DNA of 64,000 bases, taken from assembly GCF_020379485.1 (NCBI RefSeq), contig NC_063438.1, positions 7,144,335-7,208,334 on the forward strand, written 5' to 3'. This stretch comes from Brassica napus. Lineage: Eukaryota > Streptophyta > Magnoliopsida > Brassicales > Brassicaceae. Of the stretch, positions 12,891 through 26,854 are shown piece after piece. Position 1 is the stretch's first letter. Each line of letters starts with the position of its first letter. The position numbers and the translations under genes were made by a program. The notes beneath the pieces were generated by a model that ran no database searches, had not been told where the DNA came from, and saw only the letters and a program-made list of their open reading frames with translations.

Positions 12891-13290
12891 CTTATTTTTT
12901 TTCTGACAGAATAAATTAAATAATGAACTAATAGTGTTTTAAAATTAAGAAAGACCGAGAAGTATATTTATAGATCAATCACAAAATTAAATATATCTAA
13001 ATTAAGTTAAGTGGCGTTTAAAATGCCAAAATATAAGGATCTAGTTTGACCCCAAAAAAATGACAATTCTAATTTTATTTATTTAATAGATAAAAAGTTT
13101 GACTCATTTATTTTAAATTTTATTGAAAATATTTATCGATATACATAAGAAATCAAATTCTATGAAGTCACAAATTCAAAATTTATACAATACCTAGTTA
13201 AAACAAAAAAACAGAAACCGAAAAATAAATGATTAATGGTAATTTGGTCTAATAAAGTAAAATTTCTTTTTTAAAGTGAAATATAAAAAG

Positions 13291-13292
<2 letters not shown>

Positions 13293-13340
<48 letters not shown>
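13293..13340. repeat. TA microsatellite in spacer element
   Basis: About 24 TA repeats; equivalent tracts of different length occur in each long unit (about 4528, 6706, 8920, 11104, 15490, 17672, 19866 and 23560). Length differs even between otherwise near-identical units. Confidence 0.9.
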
Positions 13341-13346
<6 letters not shown>

Positions 13347-14568
13347 CATTTTTAACAATATTACATATATAAGTGACACGTAAGAAAAGTTACATAAGCA
13401 AATTCATTAGAGTGGAAGTCCTTTGGGTACGGTGGTTTGATAAAGGGTTCATTAATGTTTCTACACCAGGAGTTCTGTGTTTCAATATTCGGAGAAGGCG
13501 AACTACATAATATTGGAGAAAAAGGCTTACATGAGATCAATATATCTGGCTCGTCCTGTTAGAATCTTGAGGTTTTCTTGAGTACAAAGCTGCGTAAAAC
13601 AATTGAAAAGAGATAAAGGTGATATATAGTGAGTGTAAGACAAACAAAAACAAGAAAGTGAGCATTAGACCATGTATTCATCACTATATCTATAAGCAAA
13701 GATGATATCAGGAAACTCTTCCAAAACCGCAGCCGAACATGAATTCATAAAATAAATGTGATTCTTGCTTTTGCTGATTCCAGTGAAATGGTTAACACTT
13801 TTTTTTTTGTAAAATCTCTTTGGAATATAAATATCTTTAAAAATCTGATTTTGATTGTGAAATTGATAAATGGTAAAATGTAAAAAAAAAAATCTTTCAG
13901 CTTCTATATGAAATAACTACTAATTCTCATTTATTTTTTTGGTTAATTCACGTTATTGTACAATAAGACAGAAATATGCAAATTTGTTATTTTTATTTAG
14001 TAATCTAGTACACCTTATTACACAACAATTTAATATTGTAATTCTTTTCATTGATAAAGTGGTAGTATTATTGCAAAATTATAAATATTGTTTTGAGTTT
14101 CAACGTAGATAAAAATCAACAATGATAATCGCATCTGCATTGCATGTGTCCTTGGCATGTATCAATGCATCTACCTCAGTTATATTTAAGATAAATGTGA
14201 TTCTTGCTTTTGTTGATTCCAATGAAATGGTTAACACTTTTTTTTGTTAAATCTCTTTGAAATATAAATATCTTAAAAAATCTGATTATGATTGTGAAAA
14301 TGATAAATGGTTAAATGTTAATATAAAAAATTTCTTTCCGCTTCTATATGAAATAACTACTAATTCTCATTTAATTTTTTTGGTTATTTCACGTTATTGT
14401 ACAAAAAGACAGAAATATGTGAATTTGGATTTATATTTAGTAATCTAGTACACCTTATTACACAACAATCACCAACAAAATTATTAATATATAAATTCTT
14501 TTCATTGATAATGAGGCAGTATTATTGTATTATTATAAATATTATTTGAGTTTCAACGTAGATAAAAA

Positions 14569-15088
14569 TCAACAATGATAATCGCATCTGCATTGCATGT
14601 GTCCTTTGCCAGTATCAATGCATCTAGCTAACCCTCCTTTTCTGTTTTTGGCACATTGGGCTTTACATTGGTCGATAACACATTTTCCATTTGGGTCCGG
14701 GTATTGTTCAACACATTGTTTTCGGACTGGTCCTCCTTTTTGAGCATTCGCCACTACTCCTGTTTTTAATAATTAAATCATAATTTTAGTTTTTTGTATA
14801 TAGAATATAAATTTCTTTTTATTAACATACGCTTGGCGGAGTTTTTTTGTATATTTGTTGACTACTTTGAAAGTTTAAACATCTTTTTCTTGATCATTGA
14901 TTATTCTTGGAAAATACCAAACTCAATATTACAGAGTAGACACACAAGTTATATGAGTATATTAAATAATACGGCATCAAAATAAATTCATTTAGAATAT
15001 ATTAATAAATTAGCTGTAAATACGTACCAAGCAGAAGAATTGTGAGCATGACGAGACCAATAAGCGATGATCGATAATAAATTTTCAT
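14569..15088 (-). CDS. DEFL copy 8, core type
   Basis: Exon 1 is 15028-15088 and exon 2 is 14569-14759. The protein is identical to copy 4 with intact GT-AG ends. The gene lies in a long unit whose AT tract (near 15490) is the shortest among the central units. Confidence 0.85.
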
Positions 15089-16747
15089 CTTATTTTTTTT
15101 TCTGACAGAATAAATTAAATAATGAACTAATAGTGTTTTAAAATTAAGAAAGACCGAGAAGTATATTTATAGATCAATCACAAAATTAAATATATCTAAA
15201 TTAAGTTAAGTGGCGTTTAAAATGCCAAAATATAAGGATCTAGTTTGACCCCAAAAAAATGACAATTCTAATTTTATTTATTTAATAGATAAAAAGTTTG
15301 ACTCATTTATTTTAAATTTTATTGAAAATATTTATCGATATACATAAGAAATCAAATTCTATGAAGTCACAAATTCAAAATTTATACAATACCTAGTTAA
15401 AACAAAAAACAGAAACCGAAAAATAAATGATTAATGGTAATTTGGTCTAATAAAGTAAAATTTCTTTTTTAAAGTGAAATATAAAAATATTATATATATA
15501 TGTATATATATATATTTATATACATTTTTAACAATATTACATATATAAGTGACACGTAAGAAAAGTTACATAAGCAAATTCATTAGAGTGGAAGTCCTTT
15601 GGGTACGGTGGTTTGATAAAGGGTTCATTAATGTTTCTACACCAGGAGTTCTGTGTTTCAATATTCGGAGAAGGCGAACTACAGAATATTGGAGAAAAAG
15701 GCTTACATGAGATCAATATATCTGGCTCGTCCTGTTAGAATCTTGATGTTTTCTTGAGTACAAAGCTGCGTAAAACAATTGAAAAGAGATAAAGGTGATA
15801 TATAGAGTGAGTGTAAGACAAACAAAAACAAGAAAGTGAGCATTAGACCATGTATTCATCACTATATCTATAAGCAAAGATTATATCAGGAAACTCTTCC
15901 AAAACCGCAGCCGAACATGAATTCATAAAATAAATGTGATTCTTGCTTTTGCTGATTCCAGTGAAATGGTTAACACTTTTTTTTTTTGTAAAATCTCTTT
16001 GGAATATAAATATCTTTAAAAATCTGATTTTGATTGTGAAATTGATAAATGGTAAAATGTAAAAAAAAAATTCTTTCAGCTTCTATATGAAATAACTACT
16101 AATTCTCATTTATTTTTTTGGTTAATTCACGTTATTGTACAATAAGACAGAAATATGCAAATTTGTTATTTTTATTTAGTAATCTAGTACACCTTATTAC
16201 ACAACAATTTAATATTGTAATTCTTTTCATTGATAAAGTGGTAGTATTATTGCAAAATTATAAATATTGTTTTGAGTTTCAACGTAGATAAAAATCAACA
16301 ATGATAATCGCATCTGCATTGCATGTGTCCTTGGCATGTATCAATGCATCTACCTCAGTTATATTTAAGATAAATGTGATTCTTGCTTTTGTTGATTCCA
16401 ATGAAATGGTTAACACTTTTTTTTGTTAAATCTCTTTGAAATATAAATATCTTAAAAAATCTGATTTTGATTGTGAAAATGATAAATGGTTAAATGTTAA
16501 AATAAAAAATTTCTTTCCGCTTCTATATGAAATAACTACTAATTCTCATTTAATTTTTTTGGTTATTTCACGTTATTGTACAAAAAGACAGAAATATGTG
16601 AATTTGGATTTATATTTAGTAATCTAGTACACCTTATTACACAACAATCACCAACAAAATTATTAATATATAAATTCTTTTCATTGATAATGAGGCAGTA
16701 TTATTGTATTATTATAAATATTATTTGAGTTTCAACGTAGATAAAAA

Positions 16748-17267
16748 TCAACAATGATAATCGCATCTGCATTGCATGTGTCCTTTGCCAGTATCAATGC
16801 ATCTAGCTAGCCCTCCTTTTCTGTTTTTGGCACATTGGGCTTTACATTGGTCGATAACACATTTTCCATTTGGGTCCGGGTATTGTTCAACACATTGTTT
16901 TCGGACTGGTCCTCCTTTTTGAGCATTCGCCACTACTCCTGTTTTTAATAATTAAAACATAATTTTAGTTTTTTGTATATAGAATATAAATTTCTTTTTA
17001 TTAACATACGCTTGGCGGATTTGTTTTGTATATTTGTTGACTACTTTGAAAGTTTAAACATCTTTTTCTTGATCATTGATTATTCTTGGAAAATACCAAA
17101 CTCAATATTACAGAGTAGACACACAAGTTATATGAGTATATTAAATAATACGGCATCAAAATAAATTCATTTAGAATATATTAATAAATTAGCTGTAAAT
17201 ACGTACCAAGCAGAAGAATTGTGAGCATGACGAGACCAATAAGAGATGATCGATAATAAATTTTCAT
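16748..17267 (-). CDS. DEFL copy 9, core type
   Basis: Exon 1 is 17207-17267 and exon 2 is 16748-16938. The mature peptide is identical to copy 4. One silent change in exon 1 (a serine codon, TCG to TCT) distinguishes it. Splice sites and TATA box are intact. Confidence 0.85.
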
Positions 17268-17668
17268 CTTATTTTTTTTTTCTGACAGAATAAATTAAAT
17301 AATGAACTAATAGTGTTTTAAAATTAAGAAAGACCGAGAAGTATATTTATAGATCAATCACAAAATTAAATATATCTAAATTAAGTTAAGTGGCGTTTAA
17401 AATGCCAAAATATAAGGATCTAGTTTGACCCCAAAAAAATGACAATTCTAATTTTATTTATTTAATAGATAAAAAGTTTGACTCATTTATTTTAAATTTT
17501 ATTGAAAATATTTATCGATATACATAAGAAATCAAATTCTATGAAGTCACAAATTCAAAATTTATACAATACCTAGTTAAAACAAAAAACAGAAACCGAA
17601 AAATAAATGATTAATGGTAATTTGGTCTAATAAAGTAAAATTTCTTTTTTAAAGTGAAATATAAAAAG

Positions 17669-17708
<40 letters not shown>

Positions 17709-18947
17709 CATTTTTAACAATATTACATATATAAGTGACACGTAAGAAAAGTTACATAAGCAAATTCATTAGAGTGGAAGTCCTTTGGGTACGGTGGTTT
17801 GATAAAGGGTTCATTAATGTTTCTACACCAGGAGCTCTGTGTTTCAATATTCGGAGAAGGCGAACTACAGAATATTGGAGAAAAAAGCTTACATGAGATC
17901 AATATATCTGGCTCGTCCTGTTAGAATCTTGAGGTTTTCTTGAGTACAAAGCTGCGTAAAACAATTGAAAAGAGATAAAGGTGATATATAGAGTGAGTGT
18001 AAGACAAACAAAGACAAGAAAGTGAGCTTTAGACCATGTATTCATCACTATATCTATAAACAAGGATGATATCAGGAAACTCTTCCAAAACCGCAGCCGA
18101 ACATGAATTCATAAAACAAATGTGATTCTTGCTTTTGCTGATTCCAGTGAAATGGTTAACACTTTTTTTTTTGTTAAATCTCTTTGGAATATAAATATCT
18201 TTAAAAATCTGATTTTGATCGTGAAATTGATAAATGGTAAAATGTTTAAAAAAAATTCTTCCAGCTTCTATATGAAATAACTACTAATTCTCATTTATTT
18301 TTTTGGTTATTTCACGTTATTGTACAATAAGACAGAAATATGCAAATTTGTTATTTTTATTTAGTAATCTAGTACACCTTATTACACAACAATCACCAAC
18401 AAAATTATTAATATTGTAATTGTTTTCATTGATAAAGTGGTAGTATTATTCCAATATTATAAATATTGCTTTGAGTTTCGACGTAGATAAAAATTAACAA
18501 TGATAATCGCGTCTGCATTGCATGTGTCCTTGGCATGTATCAATGCATCTTCCTCAGTTATATTTAAGATAAATGTGATTCTTGCTTTTGTTGATTCCAA
18601 TGAAATGGTTAACACTTTTTTTTTGTTAAATTTCTTTGAAATATAAATATCTTAAAAAATCTGATTTTGATTGTGAAAATGATAAATGGTTGAATGTTAA
18701 AATAAAAAAAATCTTTCAGCTTCTATATGAAATAACTGCTAATTCTCATTTAATTTTTTTGGTTATTTCATGTTATTATACAAAAAGACAGAAATATGTG
18801 AATTTGGATTTATATTTAGTAATCTAGTACACCTTATTACACAACAATCACCAAAAAAATTATTAATATTTAAATTCTTTTCATTGATAATGAGGCAGTA
18901 TTATTGTATTATTATAAATATTATTTGAGTTTCAACGTAGATAAAAA

Positions 18948-19468
18948 TCAACAATGATAATCGCATCTGCATTGCATGTGTCCTTTGCCAGTATCAATGC
19001 ATCTAGCTAGCCCTCCTTTTCTGTTTTTGGCACATTGGGCTTTACATTGGTCGATATCACATTTTCCATTTGGGTCCGGGTATTGTTCAACACATTGTTT
19101 TCGGACTGGTCCACCTTTTTGAGCATTCACCACTACTCATGTTTTTAATAATTAAAACATAATTTTAGTTTTTTTTGTATTTAGAATATAAATTTCTTTT
19201 TATTAACATATGCTTGGCGGAGTTTATTTGTATATTTGTTGACTAATTTGAAAGTTTAAACTTCTTTTTCTTGATCATTGATTATTTTGGAAAATACCAA
19301 ACTCAATATTACAGAGTAGACACACAAGTTATATGAGTATATTAAATAATACGGCATCAAAATAAATTTATTTAGAATATATTAATAAATTAGCTGTAAA
19401 TACGTACCAAGCAGAAGAATTGTGAGCATGACGAGACCAATAAGCGATGATCGATAATAAATTTTCAT
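18948..19468 (-). CDS. DEFL copy 10, acceptor-site variant
   Basis: Exon 1 is 19408-19468 and exon 2 is nominally 18948-19138. The mature peptide differs from the core by Val to Asp after Cys2, and the signal end reads VVN. The acceptor CAG is changed to CAT (plus strand CTACTCATG at 19133-19141). The next AG, three bases downstream (GAG), would keep the frame and remove only one glycine from the signal peptide. The gene may therefore still be spliced, through a weaker site. Confidence 0.65.
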
Positions 19469-21139
19469 CTTATTTTTTTCTGACATAATAAATTAAAAAT
19501 GAACTAATAGTGTTTTAAAATTAAGAAAGACCGAGAAGTATATTTATAGATCAATCACAAAATTAAATATATCTAAATTAAGTTAAGTCGCGTTTAAAAT
19601 GCCAAAATATAAGGATCTAGTTTGACCCCAAAAAAATGACAATTCTAATTTTATTTATTTAATAGATAAAAATTTTGACTCATTTATTTTAAATTTTATT
19701 GAAAATATTTATTGATATACATAAGAAATCAAATTCTATGAAGTCACAAATTCAAAATTTATACAATACCTAGTTAAAAAAAAAAGAAACCGAAAAATAA
19801 ATGATTAATGGTAATTTGGTCTAATAAAATAAAAATTAATTATTAAAGTGAAATATAAAAAGAGTTATATATATATATATATATCTTTATATACATTTTT
19901 AACAATATTATATATATAAGTGACACGAAAGAAAAGTTACATAAGCAAATTCATTAGAATTGAAGTTCTTTTGGTACGGTGGTTTGATAGAGGGTTCATT
20001 AATATTTCTACACCAGGAGGTCTGAGTTTCAATATCCGGAGAAGGCGAATTACAGAATATTGGAGAAAAAGGCTTACATGAGATCAATAATATCTGGCTC
20101 GTGTCTGGTAGAATCTTGAGTTTTTTTTTAATACAAAGCTGCGTAAAACAATTAAAAAGGGATAACAGTGATATATAGAGAGAGTGTAAGACAAACAAAG
20201 ACAAGAAAGTGAGCTTTATACCATGTATTCATCACTATATCTATAAGCAAAGATGATATCAGGAAACTCTTCCAAAACCGCAGCCGAACATGAATTCATA
20301 AAATAAATGTGATTCTTGCTTTTGCTGATTCCAGTGAAATGGTTAACACTTTTTTTTTTGTAACATCTCTTTGGAATATAATTATCTTTAAAAATCTGAT
20401 TTTGATTGTGAAATTGATAAATGGTAAAATGTTAAAAAAAAAATTCTTTCAGCTTCTATATGAAATAACTACTAATTCTAATTTATTTTTTTGGTTATTT
20501 CACGTTATTGTACAATAAGACAGAAATATGCAAATTTGTTATTTTTATTTAGTAATCTAGTACACCTTATTACACTACAATCACCAACAAAATTATTAAT
20601 ATTGTAATTCTTTTCATTGATAAAGTGGTAGTATTATTGCAATAGTATAAATATTGCTTTGAGTTTCAACGTTGATAAAAATCAACAATGATAATCGCAT
20701 CTGCATTGCATGTGTCCTTGGCATGTATCAATGCATCTACCTCAGTTATATTTAAGATAAATGTGATTCTTGCTTTGTTGATTCCAATGGAATGGTTAAC
20801 ACTTTTTTTTTGTTAAATCTCTTTGAAATATAAATATCTTAAAAAATCTGATTTTGATTGTAAAAATGATAAATGGTTAAATGTAAAATAAAAAATTTAA
20901 AAAAATTTCAGCTTCTATATGAAATAACTGCTAATTATCATTTAATTTTTTCGGTTATTTAACGTTATTGTACAAAAAGACAGAAATATGTGAATTTGGA
21001 TTTATATTTAGTAATCTAGTATACCTTATTACACAACAATCACCAACAAAATTATTAATATTTAAATTCTTTTCATTGATAATGAGGCAGTATTATTGTA
21101 TTATTATAAATATTATTTGAGTTTCAACGTAGATAAAAA

Positions 21140-21659
21140 TCAACAATGATAATCGCATCGGCATTGCATGTGTCCTTTACCAGTATCAATGCATCTAGCT
21201 AGCCCTCCTTTTCTGTTTTTGGTATATTGGGCTTTACATTGGTCGAAAACACATTTTCCATTTGGGTCTGGGTATTGTTCAACACATTTTTTTCGGATTG
21301 GTCGACCTTTTTGAGCATTCGTCACTACACTTGTTTTTAATAATTAAAACATAATTTTAGTTTTTTGTATTTAGAATATAAATTTCTTTTTATTAACATA
21401 TGCTTGGCGGAGTTTTTTTATATATTTGTTGACTAATTTGAAAGTTTAAACAACTTTTTCTTGATCATTGATTATTCTTGGAAAATACCAAACTCAATAT
21501 TACAGAGTAGACACACAAGTTATATGAGTATATTAAATAATACGGCATCAAAATAAATTTATTTAGAATATATTAATAAATTTGCTGTAAATACGTACCA
21601 AGCAGAAGAATTGTGAGCATGATGAGACCAATAAGCGATGATCGATGATAAATTTTCAT
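21140..21659 (-). CDS. DEFL copy 11, lacks Cys4, altered acceptor
   Basis: Exon 1 is 21599-21659 and exon 2 is nominally 21140-21330. Cys4 is replaced by Tyr (KAQYTKN), leaving seven cysteines and an unpaired one. Other changes are GGPV to GRPI, Gln to Lys before Cys1, and Ile to Phe after Cys2. The acceptor CAGGAG is changed to CAAGTG: the shifted AG gives an immediate stop, while the next AG (TAG) restores frame with loss of two signal codons. Either a decaying copy or a copy with a new disulfide arrangement; decay is more likely. Confidence 0.6.
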
Positions 21660-22636
21660 CTTATTTTGTTTTGTTTTCTGACAGAATAAATTAAATAATG
21701 AACTAATAGTGTTTTAAAATTAAGAAAGACCGAGAATTATATTTATAGATCAATCACAAAATTAAATTTATCTAAATTAAGTTAAGTGGCGTTTAAAATG
21801 CCAAAATATAAAGATCTAGTTTGACCCCAAAAAAATCAAAATTCTAATGTTATTTATTTAATAGATAAAAGTTTAACTCATTTATTTTAAATTTTATTGA
21901 AAATATTTATCGGTATACATAAGAAATCAAACTCTATGAAGTCACAAATTCAAAATATATACAATACCTAGTTAAAAAAGAAACCAAAAAATAAAATGTA
22001 AAATGTTATTGTACAATAAGACTGAAATATGAAAATTTGTTATTTTTATTTAGTAATCTAGTACACCTTATTACACAACAATCACCAACAAAATTATTAA
22101 TATTGTAATTCTTTTCATTGATAAAGTGGTAGTATTATTGCAATATTATAAATATTATTTGAGTTTCAACGTAGATAAAAATAACAATGATAATCGCATA
22201 TGCATTTCATGTGTCGTTGGCATGTATCAATGCATCTACCTCAGTTATATTTAAGATAAATGTGATTCTTGCTTTTGTTGATTCCAATGAAATGGTTAAC
22301 ACTTTTTTTTTGTTAAATCTCTTTGAAATATAAATATCTTATAAAATCTGATTTTGATTGTGAAAATGATAAATGGTTAAATGTTAAAATAAAAAATTTC
22401 TTTCAGCTTCTATATGAAATAACTGCTAATTCTCATTTAATTTTTTCGGTTATTTCACGTTATTGTACAAAAAAAGACAGAAATATGTGAATTTGGATTT
22501 ATATTTAGTAATCTAGTATACCTTATTACAAAATAATCACCAACAAAATTATTAATATTTAAATTCTTTTCATTGATAATGAGGCAGTATTATTGTATTA
22601 TTATAAATATTATTTGAGTTGCAACGTAGATAAAAA

Positions 22637-23158
22637 TCAACAATGATAATCGCATCTGCATTGCATGTGTCCTTTGCCAGTATCAATGCATCTAGCTAAC
22701 CCTCCTTTTCTGTTTTTGGCACATTGGGCTTTACATTGGTCGATAACACATTTTCCATTTGGGTCCGGGTATTGTTCAACACATTGTTTTCGGACTGGTC
22801 CACCTTTTTGAGCATTCACCACTACTCCTGTTTTTAATAATTAAAACATAATTTTAGTTTTTTTTTGTATTTAGAATATAAATTTCTTTTTATTAACATA
22901 TGCTTGGCGGAGTTTATTTGTATATTTGTTGACTAATTTGAAAGTTTAAACTTATTTTTCTTGATCATTGATTATCATGCAAAATACCAAACTCAATATT
23001 ACAGAGTAGACACACAAGTTATATGAGTATATTAAATAATACGGCATCAAAATAAATTTATTTAGAATATATTAATAAATTAGCTGTAAATACGTACCAA
23101 GCAGAAGAATTGTGAGCATGACGAGACCAATAAGCGATGATCGATAATAAATTTTCAT
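22637..23158 (-). CDS. DEFL copy 12, core mature peptide
   Basis: Exon 1 is 23098-23158 and exon 2 is 22637-22827. The mature peptide is identical to copy 4; the signal end is VVN rather than VAN, as in copies 10 and 14. Splice sites are intact. It is exactly 3,695 bp from its near-identical partner, copy 14. Confidence 0.8.
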
Positions 23159-24834
23159 CTTATTTTTTTTTCTGACAGAATAAATTAAATAATGAACTAA
23201 TAGTGTTTTAAAATTAAGAAAGACCGAGAAGTATATTTATAGATCAATCACAAAATTAAATATATCTAAATTAAGTTAAGTCGCGTTTAAAATGCCAAAA
23301 TATAAGGATCTAGTTTGACCCCAAAAAAATGACAATTCTAATTTTATTTATTTAATAGATAAAAATTTTGACTCATTTATTTTAAATTTTATTGAAAATA
23401 TTTATCGATATACATAAGAAATCAAATTCTATGAAGTCACAAATTCAAAACTTATACAATACCTAGTTAAAAAAAAAAGAAACCGAAAAATAAATGATTA
23501 ATGGTAATTTGGTCTAATAAAATAAAAATTCATTTTTAAAGTGAAATATAAAAAGAGTTATATATATATATATATATCTTTATATACATTTTTAACAATA
23601 TTATATATATAAGTGACACGAAAGAAAAGTTATATAAGCAAATTCATTAGAATTGAAGTCCTTTTGGTACGGTGGTTTGATAGAGGGTTCATTAATATTT
23701 CTACACCAGGAGGTCTGAGTTTCAATATCCGGAGAAGGCGAATTACAGAATATTGGAGAAAAAGGCTTACATGAGATCAATAATATCTGGCTCGTCTCTG
23801 GTAGAATCTTGAGGTTTTTTTTAATACAATGCTGCTTAAAACAATTAAAAAGGGATAACAGTGATATATAGAGTGAGTGTAAGACAAACAAAGACAAGAA
23901 AGTGAGCTTTATACCATGTATTCATCACTATATCTATAAGCAAAGATGATATCAGGAAACTCTTCCAAAACCGCAGCCGAACATGAATTCATAAATTAAA
24001 TGTGATTCTTGCTTTTGCTGATTCCAGTGAAATGGTTAACACTTTTTTTTTTGTAACATCTCTTTGGAATATAAGTATCTTTAAAAATCTGATTTTGATT
24101 GTGAAATTGATAAATGGTAAACTGTTAAAAAAAAAATTCTTTCAGCTTCTATATGAAATAACTACTAATTCTAATTTATTTTTTTGGTTATTTCACGTTA
24201 TTGTACAATAAGACAGAAATATGCAAATTTGTTATTTTTATTTAGTAATCTAGTACACCTTATTACACTACAATCACCAACAAAATTATTAATATTGTAA
24301 TTCTTTTCATTGATAAAGTGGTAGTATTATTGCAATAGTATAAATATTGCTTTGAGTTTCAACGTTGATAAAAATCAACAATGATAATCGCATCTGCATT
24401 GCATGTGTCCTTGGCATGTATCAATGCATCTACCTCAGTTATATTTAAGATAAATGTGATTCTTGCTTTGTTGATTCCAATGGAATGGTTAACACTTTTT
24501 TTTTTGTTAAATCTCTTTGAAATATAAATATCTTAAAAAATCTGATTTTGATTGTAAAAATGATAAATGGTTAAATGTAAAATAAAAAATATTAAAAAAA
24601 TTTCAGCTTCTATATGAAATAACTGCTAATTATCATTTAATTTTTTCGGTTATTTAACGTTATTGTACAAAAAGACAGAAATATGTGAATTTGGATTTAT
24701 ATTTAGTAATCTAGTATACCTTATTACACAACAATCACCAACAAAATTATTAATATTTAAATTCTTTTCATTGATAATGAGGCAGTATTATTGTATTATT
24801 ATAAATATTATTTGAGTTTCAACGTAGATAAAAA

Positions 24835-25354
24835 TCAACAATGATAATCGCATCGGCATTGCATGTGTCCTTTACCAGAATCAATGCATCTAGCTAGCCC
24901 TCCTTTTCTGTTTTTGGTATATTGGGCTTTACATTGGTCGAAAACACATTTTCCATTTGGGTCCGGGTATTGTTCAACACATTTTTTTCGGACTGGTCGT
25001 CCTTTTTGAGCATTCGTCACTACACTTGTTTTTAATAATTAAAACATAATTTTAGTTTTTTGTATTTAGAATATAAATTTCTTTTTATTAACATATGCTT
25101 GGCGGAGTTTTTTTATATATTTGTTGACTAATTTGAAAGTTTAAACAACTTTTTCTTGATCATTGATTATTCTTGGAAAATACCAAACTCAATATTACAG
25201 AGTAGACACACAAGTTATATGAGTATATTAAATAATACGGCATCAAAATAAATTTATTTAGAATATATTAATAAATTTGCTGTAAATACGTACCAAGCAG
25301 AAGAATTGTGAGCATGATGAGACCAATAAGCGATGATCGATGATAAATTTTCAT
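24835..25354 (-). CDS. DEFL copy 13, lacks Cys4, altered acceptor
   Basis: Exon 1 is 25294-25354 and exon 2 is nominally 24835-25025. It is the duplicate of copy 11 (exactly 3,695 bp away), sharing the Cys4 to Tyr change and the CAAGTG acceptor. It differs by GRPV in place of GRPI and Thr to Ser in CIDSGKG. The defects therefore arose before the duplication and were copied with it. Confidence 0.6.
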
Positions 25355-26331
25355 CTTATTTTGTTTTGTTTTCTGACAGAATAAATTAAATAATGAAGTA
25401 ACAGTGTTTTAAAATTAAGAAAGACCGAGAATTATATTTATAGATCAATCACAAAATTAAATTTATCTAAATTAAGTTAAGTGGCGTTTAAAATGCCAAA
25501 ATATAAAGATCTAGTTTGACCCCAAAAAAATCAAAATTCTAATGTTATTTATTTAATAGATAAAAGTTTAACTCATTTATTTTAAATTTTATTGAAAATA
25601 TTTATCGGTATACATAAGAAATCAAACTCTATGAAGTCACAAATTCAAAATATATACAATACCTAGTTAAAAAAGAAACCGAAAAATAAAATGTAAAATG
25701 TTATTGTACAATAAGACTGAAATATGAAAATTTGTTATTTTTATTTAGTAATCTAGTACACCTTATTACACAACAATCACCAACAAAATTATTAATATTG
25801 TAATTCTTTTCATTGATAAAGTGGTAGTATTATTGCAATATTATAAATATTATTTGAGTTTCAACGTAGATAAAAATAACAATGATAATCGCATATGCAT
25901 TTCATGTGTCGTTGGCATGTATCAATGCATCTACCTCAGTTATATTTAAGATAAATGTGATTCTTGCTTTTGTTGATTCCAATGAAATGGTTAACACTTT
26001 TTTTTTGTTAAATCTCTTTGAAATATAAATATCTTATAAAATCTGATTTTGATTGTGAAAATGATAAATGGTTAAATGTTAAAATAAAAAATTTCTTTCA
26101 GCTTCTATATGAAATAACTGCTAATTCTCATTTAATTTTTTCGGTTATTTCACGTTATTGTACAAAAAAAGACAGAAATATGTGAATTTGGATTTATATT
26201 TAGTAATCTAGTATACCTTATTACAAAATAATCACCAACAAAATTATTAATATTTAAATTCTTTTCATTGATAATGAGGCAGTATTATTGTATTATTATA
26301 AATATTATTTGAGTTGCAACGTAGATAAAAA

Positions 26332-26854
26332 TCAACAATGATAATCGCATCTGCATTGCATGTGTCCTTTGCCAGTATCAATGCATCTAGCTAACCCTCC
26401 TTTTCTGTTTTTGGCACATTGGGCTTTACATTGGTCGATAACACATTTTCCATTTGGGTCCGGGTATTGTTCAACACATTGTTTTCGGACTGGTCCACCT
26501 TTTTGAGCATTCACCACTACTCCTGTTTTTAATAATTAAAACATAATTTTAGTTTTTTTTTGTATTTAGAATATAAATTTCTTTTTATTAACATATGCTT
26601 GGCGGAGTTTATTTGTATATTTGTTGACTAATTTGAAAGTTTAAACTTCTTTTTCTTGATCATTGATTATTCTTGGAAAATACCAAACTCAATATTACAG
26701 AATACACACACAAGTTATATGAGTATATTAAATAATACGGCATCAAAATAAATTTATTTAGAATATATTAAAAAATTAGCTGTAAATACGTATGAAGCAG
26801 AAGAATTGTGAGCATGATGAGACCAATAAGCGATGATCGATAATAAATTTTCAT
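26332..26854 (-). pseudogene. DEFL copy 14, splice-donor mutant
   Basis: Exon 2 (26332-26522) encodes a mature peptide identical to the core type. The exon 1 end (26794-26854) is changed: the donor GTACG reads ATACG, and the last exon base is C instead of G (plus strand CGTATGAAG at 26789-26797). Without splicing, translation would run into the intron and stop within about ten codons. Unless a cryptic donor is used, the intact mature domain is not made. Confidence 0.6.
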
